This document shows, in pieces, positions 32,581 through 40,922 of a stretch of 64,000 nt of DNA; positions within the stretch are counted from its first letter, which is position 1, and each line of letters begins with the position of its first letter. This DNA comes from Desulfovibrio oxyclinae DSM 11498 (lineage in GTDB: Bacteria > Desulfobacterota > Desulfovibrionia > Desulfovibrionales > Desulfovibrionaceae): positions 119,735-183,734 of the forward strand of contig NZ_AQXE01000007.1 of assembly GCF_000375485.1 (NCBI RefSeq). Direction: 5' to 3'. The notes under the pieces are model-generated. The model searched no databases and was not told where the DNA came from. It saw nothing but the letters and a program-made list of their open reading frames with translations. Made by a program: the position numbers and the translations under genes.

Positions 32581-34755
32581 ATGATGTTTACCCTCCACGG
32601 CATAGAAACCAACAACCTCAATTCGGTTGACGTTTCCATCCCGCATGGACAGATAACCGCCGTTGTCGGCGGGAGCGGGGCGGGCAAAACCTCTTTAGCG
32701 TTCCATACACTCTACGCGCTCTGCAAGAACGAACTCGACATCATCTCCGGAGTCCCGGCCAGTCATCGTCCCAAGGTTCGAGATCATACCAATCTGCTCC
32801 CGGCCATCGCGTTGAAGCAGAAGAATGCCAACGTCAATCCACGGTCGAGCGTCTTCAGCTATCTCGGGCTCGACAAGTTGTTTCTGCCCCTGTTTGTGCA
32901 GGCCAACCCGGACATCAAGCGGAATATCCTAGCCCAGAACAATCCTGCCAACTATTGCCCGGCCTGCAAAGGGCTCGGCGTCGTCTTTCAGCCCGATCCG
33001 GCCCGGATTGTCGATCTACACAAGCCCCTTACGGACAAGCCGTTCATTTCCTGGAATAATTTCCTTTCCAATCATTACTATCCGTTACTTAAAGCCTTCT
33101 GCTCGAAGCGTGGTATCGACACAACCAAGTCCATTTCACAGTTGCCGTCCCGGCAGCAGGAGTTGCTGCTCCATGGGGCCGACGAAAAGCAGTTCCAGGT
33201 TAAGTACAAGCAAAAAAAACGCTACTGTCAGAAACAGTTTCCCTTTATCGGAGCCATCCGGGAGATTCAGGACTGCTGCGAAGATCTGCAGAAGCCGGGT
33301 AACCGGCAGAAAGCCAAGTCGTATATCGCCGAGCAGGTCTGTCCGGAGTGCCATGGAGCAAGGTTTTTTAAGGATCTCTCGAAGTACACGGTTAACGGCT
33401 GGACGATCCACGACATCCTCTTGTCGAGCTTTAATGCGTTGCTTTCTTTCATCCAATCAATCCCGACTCATGAGTTCGCAGTAAACAAATTGAAGGCCCT
33501 GGTTTCCAACGTCGTCAGGAACAACCTGGGCTACCTCGCCTCGATGCGCTCGATACCATCCCTTTCCGGGGGAGAGTTCCAACGGCTGCAACTGGCCTCG
33601 GTGCTCAACTCGGACTTCACGAATCTGCTCTACGTAATCGATGAGGTTTCTTCTTCATTGCACGTTGCGGAGTACCCGAACGTCATTTCTCAACTCCAGT
33701 CATTGAAAAAACGCAATTCCACCCTGGTCATGGTCGAACACGAACTGGAATTCATTGAGAAAGCCGACAACCTGATAGCCCTTGAGGATGGCAGGGTGAT
33801 CGACTCAACGAATTGGCTTCAAAGACAGCGGGAGGTCTCCGTTGACCGTACCAACATCGAACCACGCGGCACTATGGATTTCACAGTCCACGGCGTCCAC
33901 AATATCCGCCACCTTGATGTCTCCCTGCCCATGGGCTGTCTCATCGGCTGTTGCGGCGTGTCCGGTTCGGGCAAGTCCTCTTTTGCCAAGACCATCTCGG
34001 GCAAAACTGGCGTTGAGTACATCAGTCAGGGAACGATCCAGGGGAACAGCAACTCTACAGTGGCGACCTTTCTCAAGCTCATGCAGCCGATTGATACGTT
34101 TTTATGTAAAGCTCTGGATACTCCGCCGAAGACTTTCTTGTTCAACAACAGACCCAGCCAATGCCCCGCTTGCGAGGGCAAGGGGTATGTAGAACAGGAA
34201 GCCTCGTTTGGACATGCGTATCGTTCCGTATGCGAGGCCTGTGAGGGCAGACGTTACAATCCCGAAGTTCTTGCATACCGAATTAACTCGCTCACCGTTC
34301 ATGACATCCTGACGATGACAGTTACCGAGTTGTCGGCAGCCGGGGTGTTCGTGGAAAACAGGAAGATTGCTGCCAAATTGGAGGACATGATCAGCATCGG
34401 TCTGGGGCACCTGACCCTTTTCAGGCCCACCAGCGAACTCTCTGGCGGGGAAGCGCAACGGATCAAGCTTCTGTCTCGGGTGAAGGCCAATCTCAAAAAC
34501 ACCTTCCTCATCATCGACGAGCCCGCCAACGGCCTGGAGCGAGACGATACAAAGCGTCTGATCGGATTTCTGGACAGGCTGCTCATCAAGGCAAAGGGGA
34601 TCATGGTCATCGAGCACAACCTGTTCTTGCTGAAAAGCATGGACTACATCTTGGAGTTCGGCCCTCGCGGCGGCGACGAGGGCGGCAACATTGTTTTTCA
34701 GGGCCGCATTGAGGATATGGAAGACTCGGAGTCTATTCTCATGGATTATATTTAG
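32581..34755 (+). CDS. Reduced UvrA-like double ABC ATPase
   Basis: A 724-residue UvrA paralogue, about 200 residues shorter than UvrA proper. Both ATPase cassettes are intact: Walker A GGSGAGKT (30-37) with SLSGGEFQRLQL and YVIDEVSSSL, then GVSGSGKS with ELSGGEAQRIKL and LIIDEPANGL. Zinc-finger cysteines remain (CPACKG/CPECHG and CPACEG/CEACEG). The missing length falls in the first-half insertion region that carries the UvrB-binding domain, so normal excision repair with UvrB is unlikely. Relatives such as DrrC protect producers from DNA-binding drugs. Last gene of the cassette, 2 bases after the TPR stop. Confidence 0.85.
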   Translation: MMFTLHGIETNNLNSVDVSIPHGQITAVVGGSGAGKTSLAFHTLYALCKNELDIISGVPASHRPKVRDHTNLLPAIALKQKNANVNPRSSVFSYLGLDKLFLPLFVQANPDIKRNILAQNNPANYCPACKGLGVVFQPDPARIVDLHKPLTDKPFISWNNFLSNHYYPLLKAFCSKRGIDTTKSISQLPSRQQELLLHGADEKQFQVKYKQKKRYCQKQFPFIGAIREIQDCCEDLQKPGNRQKAKSYIAEQVCPECHGARFFKDLSKYTVNGWTIHDILLSSFNALLSFIQSIPTHEFAVNKLKALVSNVVRNNLGYLASMRSIPSLSGGEFQRLQLASVLNSDFTNLLYVIDEVSSSLHVAEYPNVISQLQSLKKRNSTLVMVEHELEFIEKADNLIALEDGRVIDSTNWLQRQREVSVDRTNIEPRGTMDFTVHGVHNIRHLDVSLPMGCLIGCCGVSGSGKSSFAKTISGKTGVEYISQGTIQGNSNSTVATFLKLMQPIDTFLCKALDTPPKTFLFNNRPSQCPACEGKGYVEQEASFGHAYRSVCEACEGRRYNPEVLAYRINSLTVHDILTMTVTELSAAGVFVENRKIAAKLEDMISIGLGHLTLFRPTSELSGGEAQRIKLLSRVKANLKNTFLIIDEPANGLERDDTKRLIGFLDRLLIKAKGIMVIEHNLFLLKSMDYILEFGPRGGDEGGNIVFQGRIEDMEDSESILMDYI

Positions 34756-34812
34756 GCATTCGCGCCGCGAGCCCGTTTAAATGCCAAGACCGCCCCAGTG
34801 AAGTCGTGTTCG

Positions 34813-34830
34813 TGTCCGCTATATGTCCGC
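34813..34830. repeat. Candidate integrase arm-type site, right end
   Basis: TGTCCGC twice (34813 and 34824), 17 of 18 bases identical to 12617-12634, same orientation; 142 bases inside the right attachment core. Confidence 0.5.
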
Positions 34831-34972
34831 TTTTCTCACGACGCCCAGCGAAATCAGCGACATTCCGCGCTTTCTGCACATCATGCTACAGTGTATTTCG
34901 AGTAAGCTTGGCGGCAAACAAGTCCATTGTTGTTGTGTGGTTAGATGGTCATATAAGTTGAACGTCCTCAAA

Positions 34973-35018
34973 AATGGCATTCAAGAGGTCGTCAGTTCGA
35001 TTCTGTCCAGCTCCACCA
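34973..35018 (+). repeat. attR: displaced 3' half of tRNA-Ala
   Basis: Copies the tRNA from anticodon loop to CCA. T-stem differences from the intact gene are paired: positions 51-63 and 52-62 are C-G and A-T here but G-C and G-C in the intact gene. Both versions could fold, so this is a remnant of another functional tRNA-Ala, most likely the original host 3' half pushed aside at insertion. Confidence 0.88.
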
Positions 35019-35025
35019 ATTTTCC

Positions 35026-35062
35026 AAGAGGTTATTCAGTTATCTGGATAACCTCTTTTTTT
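35026..35062 (+). terminator. Terminator originally belonging to the host tRNA
   Basis: Perfect 10-bp stem (35026-35035 with 35048-35057), extendable inward by four pairs to a TTAT loop, ending in seven T (35056-35062). It sits 8 bases after the displaced CCA, mirroring the terminator after the intact tRNA. Confidence 0.85.
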
Positions 35063-35164
35063 GTTTGGCCTTATTCAACAATTGCAAGATAACCAGATCT
35101 CGTATGATGATGTATCGTTTTCCATAGCTATAATGATCGTTTATTCAATGTAGTCTAATAAAAA

Positions 35165-35887
35165 CTACTCATCAAAGAGGCATGGAAAATGGGTCGTGAC
35201 ATCGGCTGGTCCGGTTTCCTCGCCGCGCAGGTAGTTGTAGACGTTCATGTCGTGCACCACCTGTAGCCACAGGGGCGGGCCTTCGGCCTGTATGACTTCC
35301 GAGACATTGTAGATGGATGGGTGATCCACCCAGAAGACGGTGTTGGGCGACGCAGATGGTTCCAGCAGTGAAACAAAGGCGTTCGTCATGTCCCGAAAGT
35401 CGAAAAATCTCCCTTCCTTGTACTGGAGCCCGTTTGGGAAGTTGATATACAGCGTTTCCTGCCTTTCGAGGTTTTCTTCCTCTATCTGATTGCAGATGGT
35501 CTGCAACGTCCTGACGAAGTTGACGGAGAGGGCGTCATCATTGTCGAGGCGCGTGCTGAGGTACCACTTTGCTGCCGGTGCGGTCTCCTTCATCTTTTCA
35601 ACGACAGTGGGGATCGTCGTTTCATAGGAATCGCAGTAAACGGGAACGAAATTCTTCTGCCGGGCGAATATGTTGATGAGCCGCCGATATCGTTCGGGCG
35701 TGCGTGTGTCGAAGAGCACCAGCCACGTGAAGTTGTCTTCGGTCTGAGCCGTCACGGTGGGGAAGCAGTATTTGCGAAACAGCTCGAACCGAAGCGCGAG
35801 CCACGTGTCTTCCAGTCTGGCCGGAAAGTCCATCGGATAGATGTTCACGTTGAACCGGGTGATGATGAAGTGGTGGAAGTCGAGCAT
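35165..35887 (-). CDS. Putative rhamnosyl/glycosyl transferase
   Basis: A 240-residue protein of the putative rhamnosyl-transferase family. The N-terminal motif HHFIITRFNVN and FTWLVLFDTRTPERY are family-like, and STRLDNDDAL gives the metal-binding D-x-D-D motif of GT-A glycosyltransferases. No signal peptide is seen. It would transfer a sugar from a nucleotide donor onto surface glycan in the cytoplasm. It stands alone immediately outside the island, divergent from the antiporter gene. Donor and acceptor are unknown. Confidence 0.72.
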   Translation of the reverse strand: MLDFHHFIITRFNVNIYPMDFPARLEDTWLALRFELFRKYCFPTVTAQTEDNFTWLVLFDTRTPERYRRLINIFARQKNFVPVYCDSYETTIPTVVEKMKETAPAAKWYLSTRLDNDDALSVNFVRTLQTICNQIEEENLERQETLYINFPNGLQYKEGRFFDFRDMTNAFVSLLEPSASPNTVFWVDHPSIYNVSEVIQAEGPPLWLQVVHDMNVYNYLRGEETGPADVTTHFPCLFDE

Positions 35888-36051
35888 TATCCTTCATAGC
35901 CAAAAGGCAAGCTCCAAGTAAAGATGCACGCCAAATGCGCTTGGATAATGGCCAACCTCGCGGAACCCTTTGACGTGGTTCGGCTATATCGGTAAGGCAG
36001 AATAGAATCGCCTTGCCCGGTGATGCCGATGTGCAAGCACAAGGAGGTCCG

Positions 36052-37896
36052 ATGCACGTACATGCGCTTGTGGCGCTTTCCGTGGTTCTGCTCGTGGGGA
36101 TCGTCTGCCAGCTGGTTGCCTGGCGTGTGAAGCTGCCGGCGATTCTCTTTCTGCTTCTCAGCGGCATCGTGCTCGGTCCGGGTGTAGGCTTCCTGAATCC
36201 CGATCAGCTGTTTGGCGACCTGCTGTTTCCGTTCATTTCGCTCGCGGTCGCAATCATCCTCTTTGAAGGTAGCCTGACTCTCAAATTTCACGAAATCCCC
36301 GGACTGGAAAAGGTCATACGCAACATGATCACGATTGGCGTCGTGGTGACGCTGCTTGTGACCGCGGTCGGCACACGGTATCTCATGGGCCTTTCCTGGG
36401 AGATATCGTTCCTGTTCGGCGCACTGATGGTGGTTACCGGCCCCACGGTCATCGTGCCCATGCTGCGGACCGTGCGGCCCAAGGAGAGCGTGTCGCACAT
36501 CCTGCGCTGGGAAGGCATCCTCATCGATCCCATCGGCGCGACGCTTGCGGTGCTCGTGTTTCAATTCATCGTGGCAGGCAGCCTTCAGAGCGGCATCGCC
36601 GGAATGTTGGGTGTCTTTGGACGAATCCTCGTCATCGGCGGCGTGCTCGGGTCCATCGGCGGCTATCTATTCGGCGTGGTGCTGCGCAAGCACTGGATTC
36701 CGCACTACCTGCACAACTACGCGGCGTTGGCCCTCGTCTGCGCGATCTTTGCGCTGTCCGACATGCTTGAGGCCGAATCCGGCTTGCTGTCCGTGACGGT
36801 CATGGGGGTGTGGCTCGCCAACACCAAGGGCGTAGACCTCGACGAGATTCTCGACTTCAAGGAGCACCTGAGCGTGGTGCTTATCTCCATGCTGTTCATC
36901 ATCCTTGCCGCCCGGATGGAGCTTGCGGAATTCACGGCGCTGGGCTGGCCCGCACTGGGCCTGTTCGCGGTGATTCAGTTCATCTCGCGGCCGCTGGCGG
37001 CGCAGGCCTCGGCCTACGGGTCGCGCCTGTCCATGGCGGAACGGCATTTTCTGGCATGGATCGCCCCGCGTGGCATCATTGCTGCCGCAATATCGGCCCT
37101 GTTTGCCATCAAGCTTGGAGAGATGGGGTATGCCGAGGCTTCCAAACTCGTACCGCTGACCTTCATGGTCATTGTGGGCACGGTGCTGTTGCAGAGCGCC
37201 ACCGCCCGTCCCATTGCGAAGTGGCTCAAGGTCGCGGAACCGGAGCCCAAGGGATTCCTTATCGTGGGCGCTGACCTCGTGGCGCGGACCATCGCCACGG
37301 AACTCAGGGAGAATGGTTTCCGGGTGCAGCTCACGGATCAGAACTGGGACAACATCGTCACGGCCAGAATGGAGGGATTGCGTGCGTACTGGGGCAATCC
37401 GGCTTCGGAGCACGCTGAGCGGCACCTGAGTCTTATCGGGATAGGACGCCTGCTTGCGCTGAGTTCGGGCCGCGAGCTCAACGCGCTGGCGGCGCAGCAT
37501 TACAAAATGGAATTCGGCGCGGGCAATGTCTTTGCCATCCGTCTGCCCAGCGAGGATGGGCCTGAAGATGACGCCAAGACCAACATCCGCTCCGGGGGCC
37601 GTCCGCTGTTCGAAGAGGGTGTCACCTATCAGAAGCTCCGGGAACTGTTGGAAAGCGGGGCCGAATTGAAGACGACCCCGCTGACGGAAAGATTCACGTT
37701 CAAGGATTACGTCGAGCAGTGTGAAGAGCAACGCATTCCGCTTTTCGCCATTGCCCCGGGAGGCAAGATACACCTGTTCACGGGGGAGAACGACTTTGAG
37801 CCCAAGCCGGAATGGCGCATCATCGGCACAGCGTCCTGCATGCCTATTTCGCGTTCCAACGGCAGGCGAAACGGAAAGCGCAACGGCAAGGGCTGA
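36052..37896 (+). CDS. Cation:proton antiporter (NhaP/CPA1 type) with TrkA-N-like domain
   Basis: A 614-residue membrane protein. Twelve or so helices in the first ~395 residues carry the antiporter signatures FEGSLTLKF, TGPTVIVPMLR and EGILIDPIGATLAVL (ion-binding acidic site). From ~400 a cytosolic Rossmann-type nucleotide-binding domain begins (FLIVGADLVARTIATELRENG), followed by an extra ~100-residue regulatory tail. It exchanges Na+ or K+ for H+ at the inner membrane. The start at 36052 follows AAGGAGGTCCG; a longer frame adds non-membrane sequence. The C-terminus is Arg/Lys/Gly-rich. Confidence 0.87.
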   Translation: MHVHALVALSVVLLVGIVCQLVAWRVKLPAILFLLLSGIVLGPGVGFLNPDQLFGDLLFPFISLAVAIILFEGSLTLKFHEIPGLEKVIRNMITIGVVVTLLVTAVGTRYLMGLSWEISFLFGALMVVTGPTVIVPMLRTVRPKESVSHILRWEGILIDPIGATLAVLVFQFIVAGSLQSGIAGMLGVFGRILVIGGVLGSIGGYLFGVVLRKHWIPHYLHNYAALALVCAIFALSDMLEAESGLLSVTVMGVWLANTKGVDLDEILDFKEHLSVVLISMLFIILAARMELAEFTALGWPALGLFAVIQFISRPLAAQASAYGSRLSMAERHFLAWIAPRGIIAAAISALFAIKLGEMGYAEASKLVPLTFMVIVGTVLLQSATARPIAKWLKVAEPEPKGFLIVGADLVARTIATELRENGFRVQLTDQNWDNIVTARMEGLRAYWGNPASEHAERHLSLIGIGRLLALSSGRELNALAAQHYKMEFGAGNVFAIRLPSEDGPEDDAKTNIRSGGRPLFEEGVTYQKLRELLESGAELKTTPLTERFTFKDYVEQCEEQRIPLFAIAPGGKIHLFTGENDFEPKPEWRIIGTASCMPISRSNGRRNGKRNGKG

Positions 37897-37906
37897 GGCG
37901 TTTCCG

Positions 37907-38986
37907 TCAGTTCCCGGCCAACTCCGAACATTCCTGCATGGTCAGCGGCCGCCCTGTGCGGCACGCATGATCACTTACCTGTTCCAGCAGGCTGTCGGCA
38001 TCGGCAGAGGTTTTGTTTCCCAGAACCGTTTTCAGCAGTGAGCGCCCGCTCTTTGCGCTGAACCCCAAACGGCGTGCGCCGCGGACCGACTCCGGCGAGT
38101 ACGGCTCGAAAAGGTTCGGATCGCGCGCCATGCCGTGCAGGTGGACACCGCTTTCGCAGGCAAAGATGTCGTTGCCCACCACCGCCTTGTTCCGTGGCAC
38201 CGCCAGATCCGCCAGCCGGGCGATACGGGCGCAGAGCGGGGCGGCGCCTTCCATGCGGTAGTTCCCTGACATGTCGATCAATTCCAGATACCCCGTAAGC
38301 TCCTCGGTGGCGGCGAGCCCGGAGCGTTCGCCGATGCCGAGCAGGCTTCCGTCCGCCCAGTCCGCACCGGCATCCAGCGCGGCCATGGCGTTGGCGGTGC
38401 CCATGCCGAAGTCGTCGTGGCAGTGCACCGCGATGTCGATGACCAGCCGCTCCCGCAGTTCCGATACAGCCTTCATGACCTTGGTCGGGGTCCAGATGCC
38501 TACGGTGTCCGACAGGCGGACCCGGAACGCTCCTGCGTTCTCAGCTTTGAGGGCCAGCTTGCCCAGCCACTTGGCATCGGCGCGCGAAGCGTCTTCCAGT
38601 CCCACGGAGACTTCCATGCCGTAGCTGCGGGCCAGTGCGATAACGGTTTCCATGCGCGCGATCAGTGCCCGGCGGGTAATGTCAAGCCGCTTGCGCCGGT
38701 GCTCGTCCGAAGCCGGGACACCTATGTTGATGCGTCCGGCACCGATGCGCGCGGCTTCGATTATGTCTGACTCGCGGCAGCGGCTCCATACGGAAATGGC
38801 GGATTTGCCGAGTCTGCGTCCGGACCAGCGGCAAAATGCCTCCAGTTCTTCTAGGCCTGCCCAGCCGACTTCCATCTCTTCCACGCCCATGCAGGAGAGG
38901 CCCATGGCGACGGTCTGGCGCTCTTCAAGTCCCATGCGGACGCCGAACATCTGGGCCCCTTCACGGAGAGTGGTGTCTATAAGCAT
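37907..38986 (-). CDS. nifV: Homocitrate synthase-like protein
   Basis: A 359-residue enzyme of the alpha-isopropylmalate/homocitrate synthase family, TIM-barrel type. The N-terminal DTTLREGAQ provides a metal-ligand Asp, and HCHDDFGMGTANA gives the HxH metal ligands and catalytic loop. Homocitrate is the organic part of the FeMo cofactor. The start at 38986 follows AGGAGGCGAC. It is divergent from nifH, with its own sigma54-type promoter (39024-39039), which strongly supports a nif role over leucine or lysine synthesis. Confidence 0.85.
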   Translation of the reverse strand: MLIDTTLREGAQMFGVRMGLEERQTVAMGLSCMGVEEMEVGWAGLEELEAFCRWSGRRLGKSAISVWSRCRESDIIEAARIGAGRINIGVPASDEHRRKRLDITRRALIARMETVIALARSYGMEVSVGLEDASRADAKWLGKLALKAENAGAFRVRLSDTVGIWTPTKVMKAVSELRERLVIDIAVHCHDDFGMGTANAMAALDAGADWADGSLLGIGERSGLAATEELTGYLELIDMSGNYRMEGAAPLCARIARLADLAVPRNKAVVGNDIFACESGVHLHGMARDPNLFEPYSPESVRGARRLGFSAKSGRSLLKTVLGNKTSADADSLLEQVSDHACRTGRPLTMQECSELAGN

Positions 38987-39023
38987 GTCGCCTCCTGTTT
39001 TTTGTGTTGCTTGCAAAGGCAGA

Positions 39024-39039
39024 GGCAACTTTGGTGCCA
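39024..39039 (-). promoter_or_regulatory. Sigma54 promoter of nifV
   Basis: On the minus strand TGGCAC (39039-39034), 5 bases, TTGCC (39028-39024): the -24/-12 pattern with exact spacing, 38 bases before the nifV start codon. Confidence 0.8.
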
Positions 39040-39118
39040 CTGGAGTCCGGAATGGTAATGTCCCGAATTTCAGGGCCTTTGCCCTGGATCAGCCAGATGC
39101 CTTTGCGATCCACGGAAG

Positions 39119-39164
39119 TGTAGGAATCTACAATTTTGTGGGTTCACGAGTGTTGTCGCCTACA
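39119..39164. promoter_or_regulatory. Paired palindromes, candidate activator binding sites
   Basis: TGTAG-GAAT-CTACA at 39119-39132 (perfect) and TGTTG-TCGC-CTACA at 39151-39164 (one mismatch), centres 32 bases apart, or about three helical turns. Both have the form TGT-N8-ACA, two bases shorter than the classical NifA site TGT-N10-ACA. They lie between the two sigma54 promoters, about 80-125 bases from each. Confidence 0.55.
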
Positions 39165-39200
39165 AAATCGGCGGGACTCTTCTGTGGTGACGACTTGTGA

Positions 39201-40142
<942 letters not shown>

Positions 40143-40169
40143 CAACACGAATTTCAAGGAGAAATACAC

Positions 40170-40529
40170 ATGTCCATGATCATGATCCGAGCCATCGTGC
40201 GTCCCGAAAAAGCCGATGACGTTTTGGCCGCCCTGATGGATGCCGGGTTCCCGGCCGTGACCAAGTATTCCGTTGCCGGTCGCGGCAAGCAGCGCGGCAT
40301 CAAGATAGGTGAAGTCACCTACGACGAGATTCCCAAAACCATGCTCATGAGTGTGGTCCCGGAAGTGGATCGCGACTTCGTCCTCGACACCATAATGAAG
40401 GCCGCGCGTTCCGGCACCAAGGGCGCCTTCGGCGACGGTAAGATCTTCATCTCCGACGTGGAGGACGTGTTCACCATTTCCTCGGGCGTGAAGGAAACCG
40501 CCACGGCGGCCGAGGGGGTGCCCGCATGA
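40170..40529 (+). CDS. nifI1: PII-like nitrogenase regulator NifI1
   Basis: A 119-residue GlnB/PII-family protein. The T-loop region differs from GlnB (it lacks the uridylylated Tyr context), and DGKIFISDVEDVFTI is the PII C-terminal signature. NifI1 and NifI2 form a complex that binds NifDK and switches nitrogenase off when 2-oxoglutarate is low. The position between nifH and nifD is diagnostic of archaeal/clostridial/Desulfovibrio-type nif operons. AAGGAG precedes the start, and the end overlaps nifI2 by 4 bases. Confidence 0.93.
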   Translation: MSMIMIRAIVRPEKADDVLAALMDAGFPAVTKYSVAGRGKQRGIKIGEVTYDEIPKTMLMSVVPEVDRDFVLDTIMKAARSGTKGAFGDGKIFISDVEDVFTISSGVKETATAAEGVPA

Positions 40530-40900
40530 AGGAGATCATCGCCGTCGTACGCATGAACATGATGAACCGGACCAAGACCGCCCTGACCGAGGCCGGGGTG
40601 GATGCCTTCTTCGCCAACGAGGCGCAGGGTCGCGGACAGGGCTTTGCCAACCTCATGCTCCTCGAAGGCGCCGAGCGCGGTTACGAGGAAGCGGTGGAGC
40701 ACCTCGGCGGCAAGGGCAAGTTGTATCCCAAACGCATCCTTACCGTGGTGGTCCCGGAGGATGAGGTGGACGGCATCGTCGAAACCATCATCGAGACCAA
40801 CAAGACCGGCAAGCCCGGTGACGGCAAGATCTGGGTCCTGCCCGTGAAGGACGCCGTCAGGGTCCGCACCGGCGAAAGCGGCATCAAATCCATAAGCTGA
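40526..40900 (+). CDS. nifI2: PII-like nitrogenase regulator NifI2
   Basis: A 124-residue PII-family protein and partner of NifI1. It begins MKEIIAVVRMNMMNRTK, carries the long GRGQGFANLMLLEGAERGYEE-like T-loop of NifI2, and ends with DGKIWVLPVKDAVRVRTGE. The ATGA overlap with nifI1 ensures equal synthesis. With NifI1 it gives rapid post-translational control by ammonium/2-oxoglutarate. Confidence 0.93.
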   Translation: MKEIIAVVRMNMMNRTKTALTEAGVDAFFANEAQGRGQGFANLMLLEGAERGYEEAVEHLGGKGKLYPKRILTVVVPEDEVDGIVETIIETNKTGKPGDGKIWVLPVKDAVRVRTGESGIKSIS

Positions 40901-40922
40901 TCATTCAGCAAAGGAGATATAC

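Larger units (their letters stand above)
34756..35164. other. Right island junction, no gene
   Basis: 409 bases between the UvrA-like gene and the glycosyltransferase. It holds the right arm-type repeat (34813-34830), the displaced tRNA-Ala 3' half (34973-35018) and a strong terminator (35026-35062). The remainder to 35164 is AT-rich chromosomal DNA in which I see nothing. Confidence 0.8.

Noticed and set aside
29004-34755. Thiazole/oxazole microcin or lanthipeptide cluster
   Set aside because: No YcaO cyclodehydratase, flavin dehydrogenase, LanB/LanC/LanM, radical SAM maturase, protease or exporter lies in the island.
32581-34755. Housekeeping uvrA
   Set aside because: It is about 200 residues too short, has lost the UvrB-binding insertion region and is an island gene.
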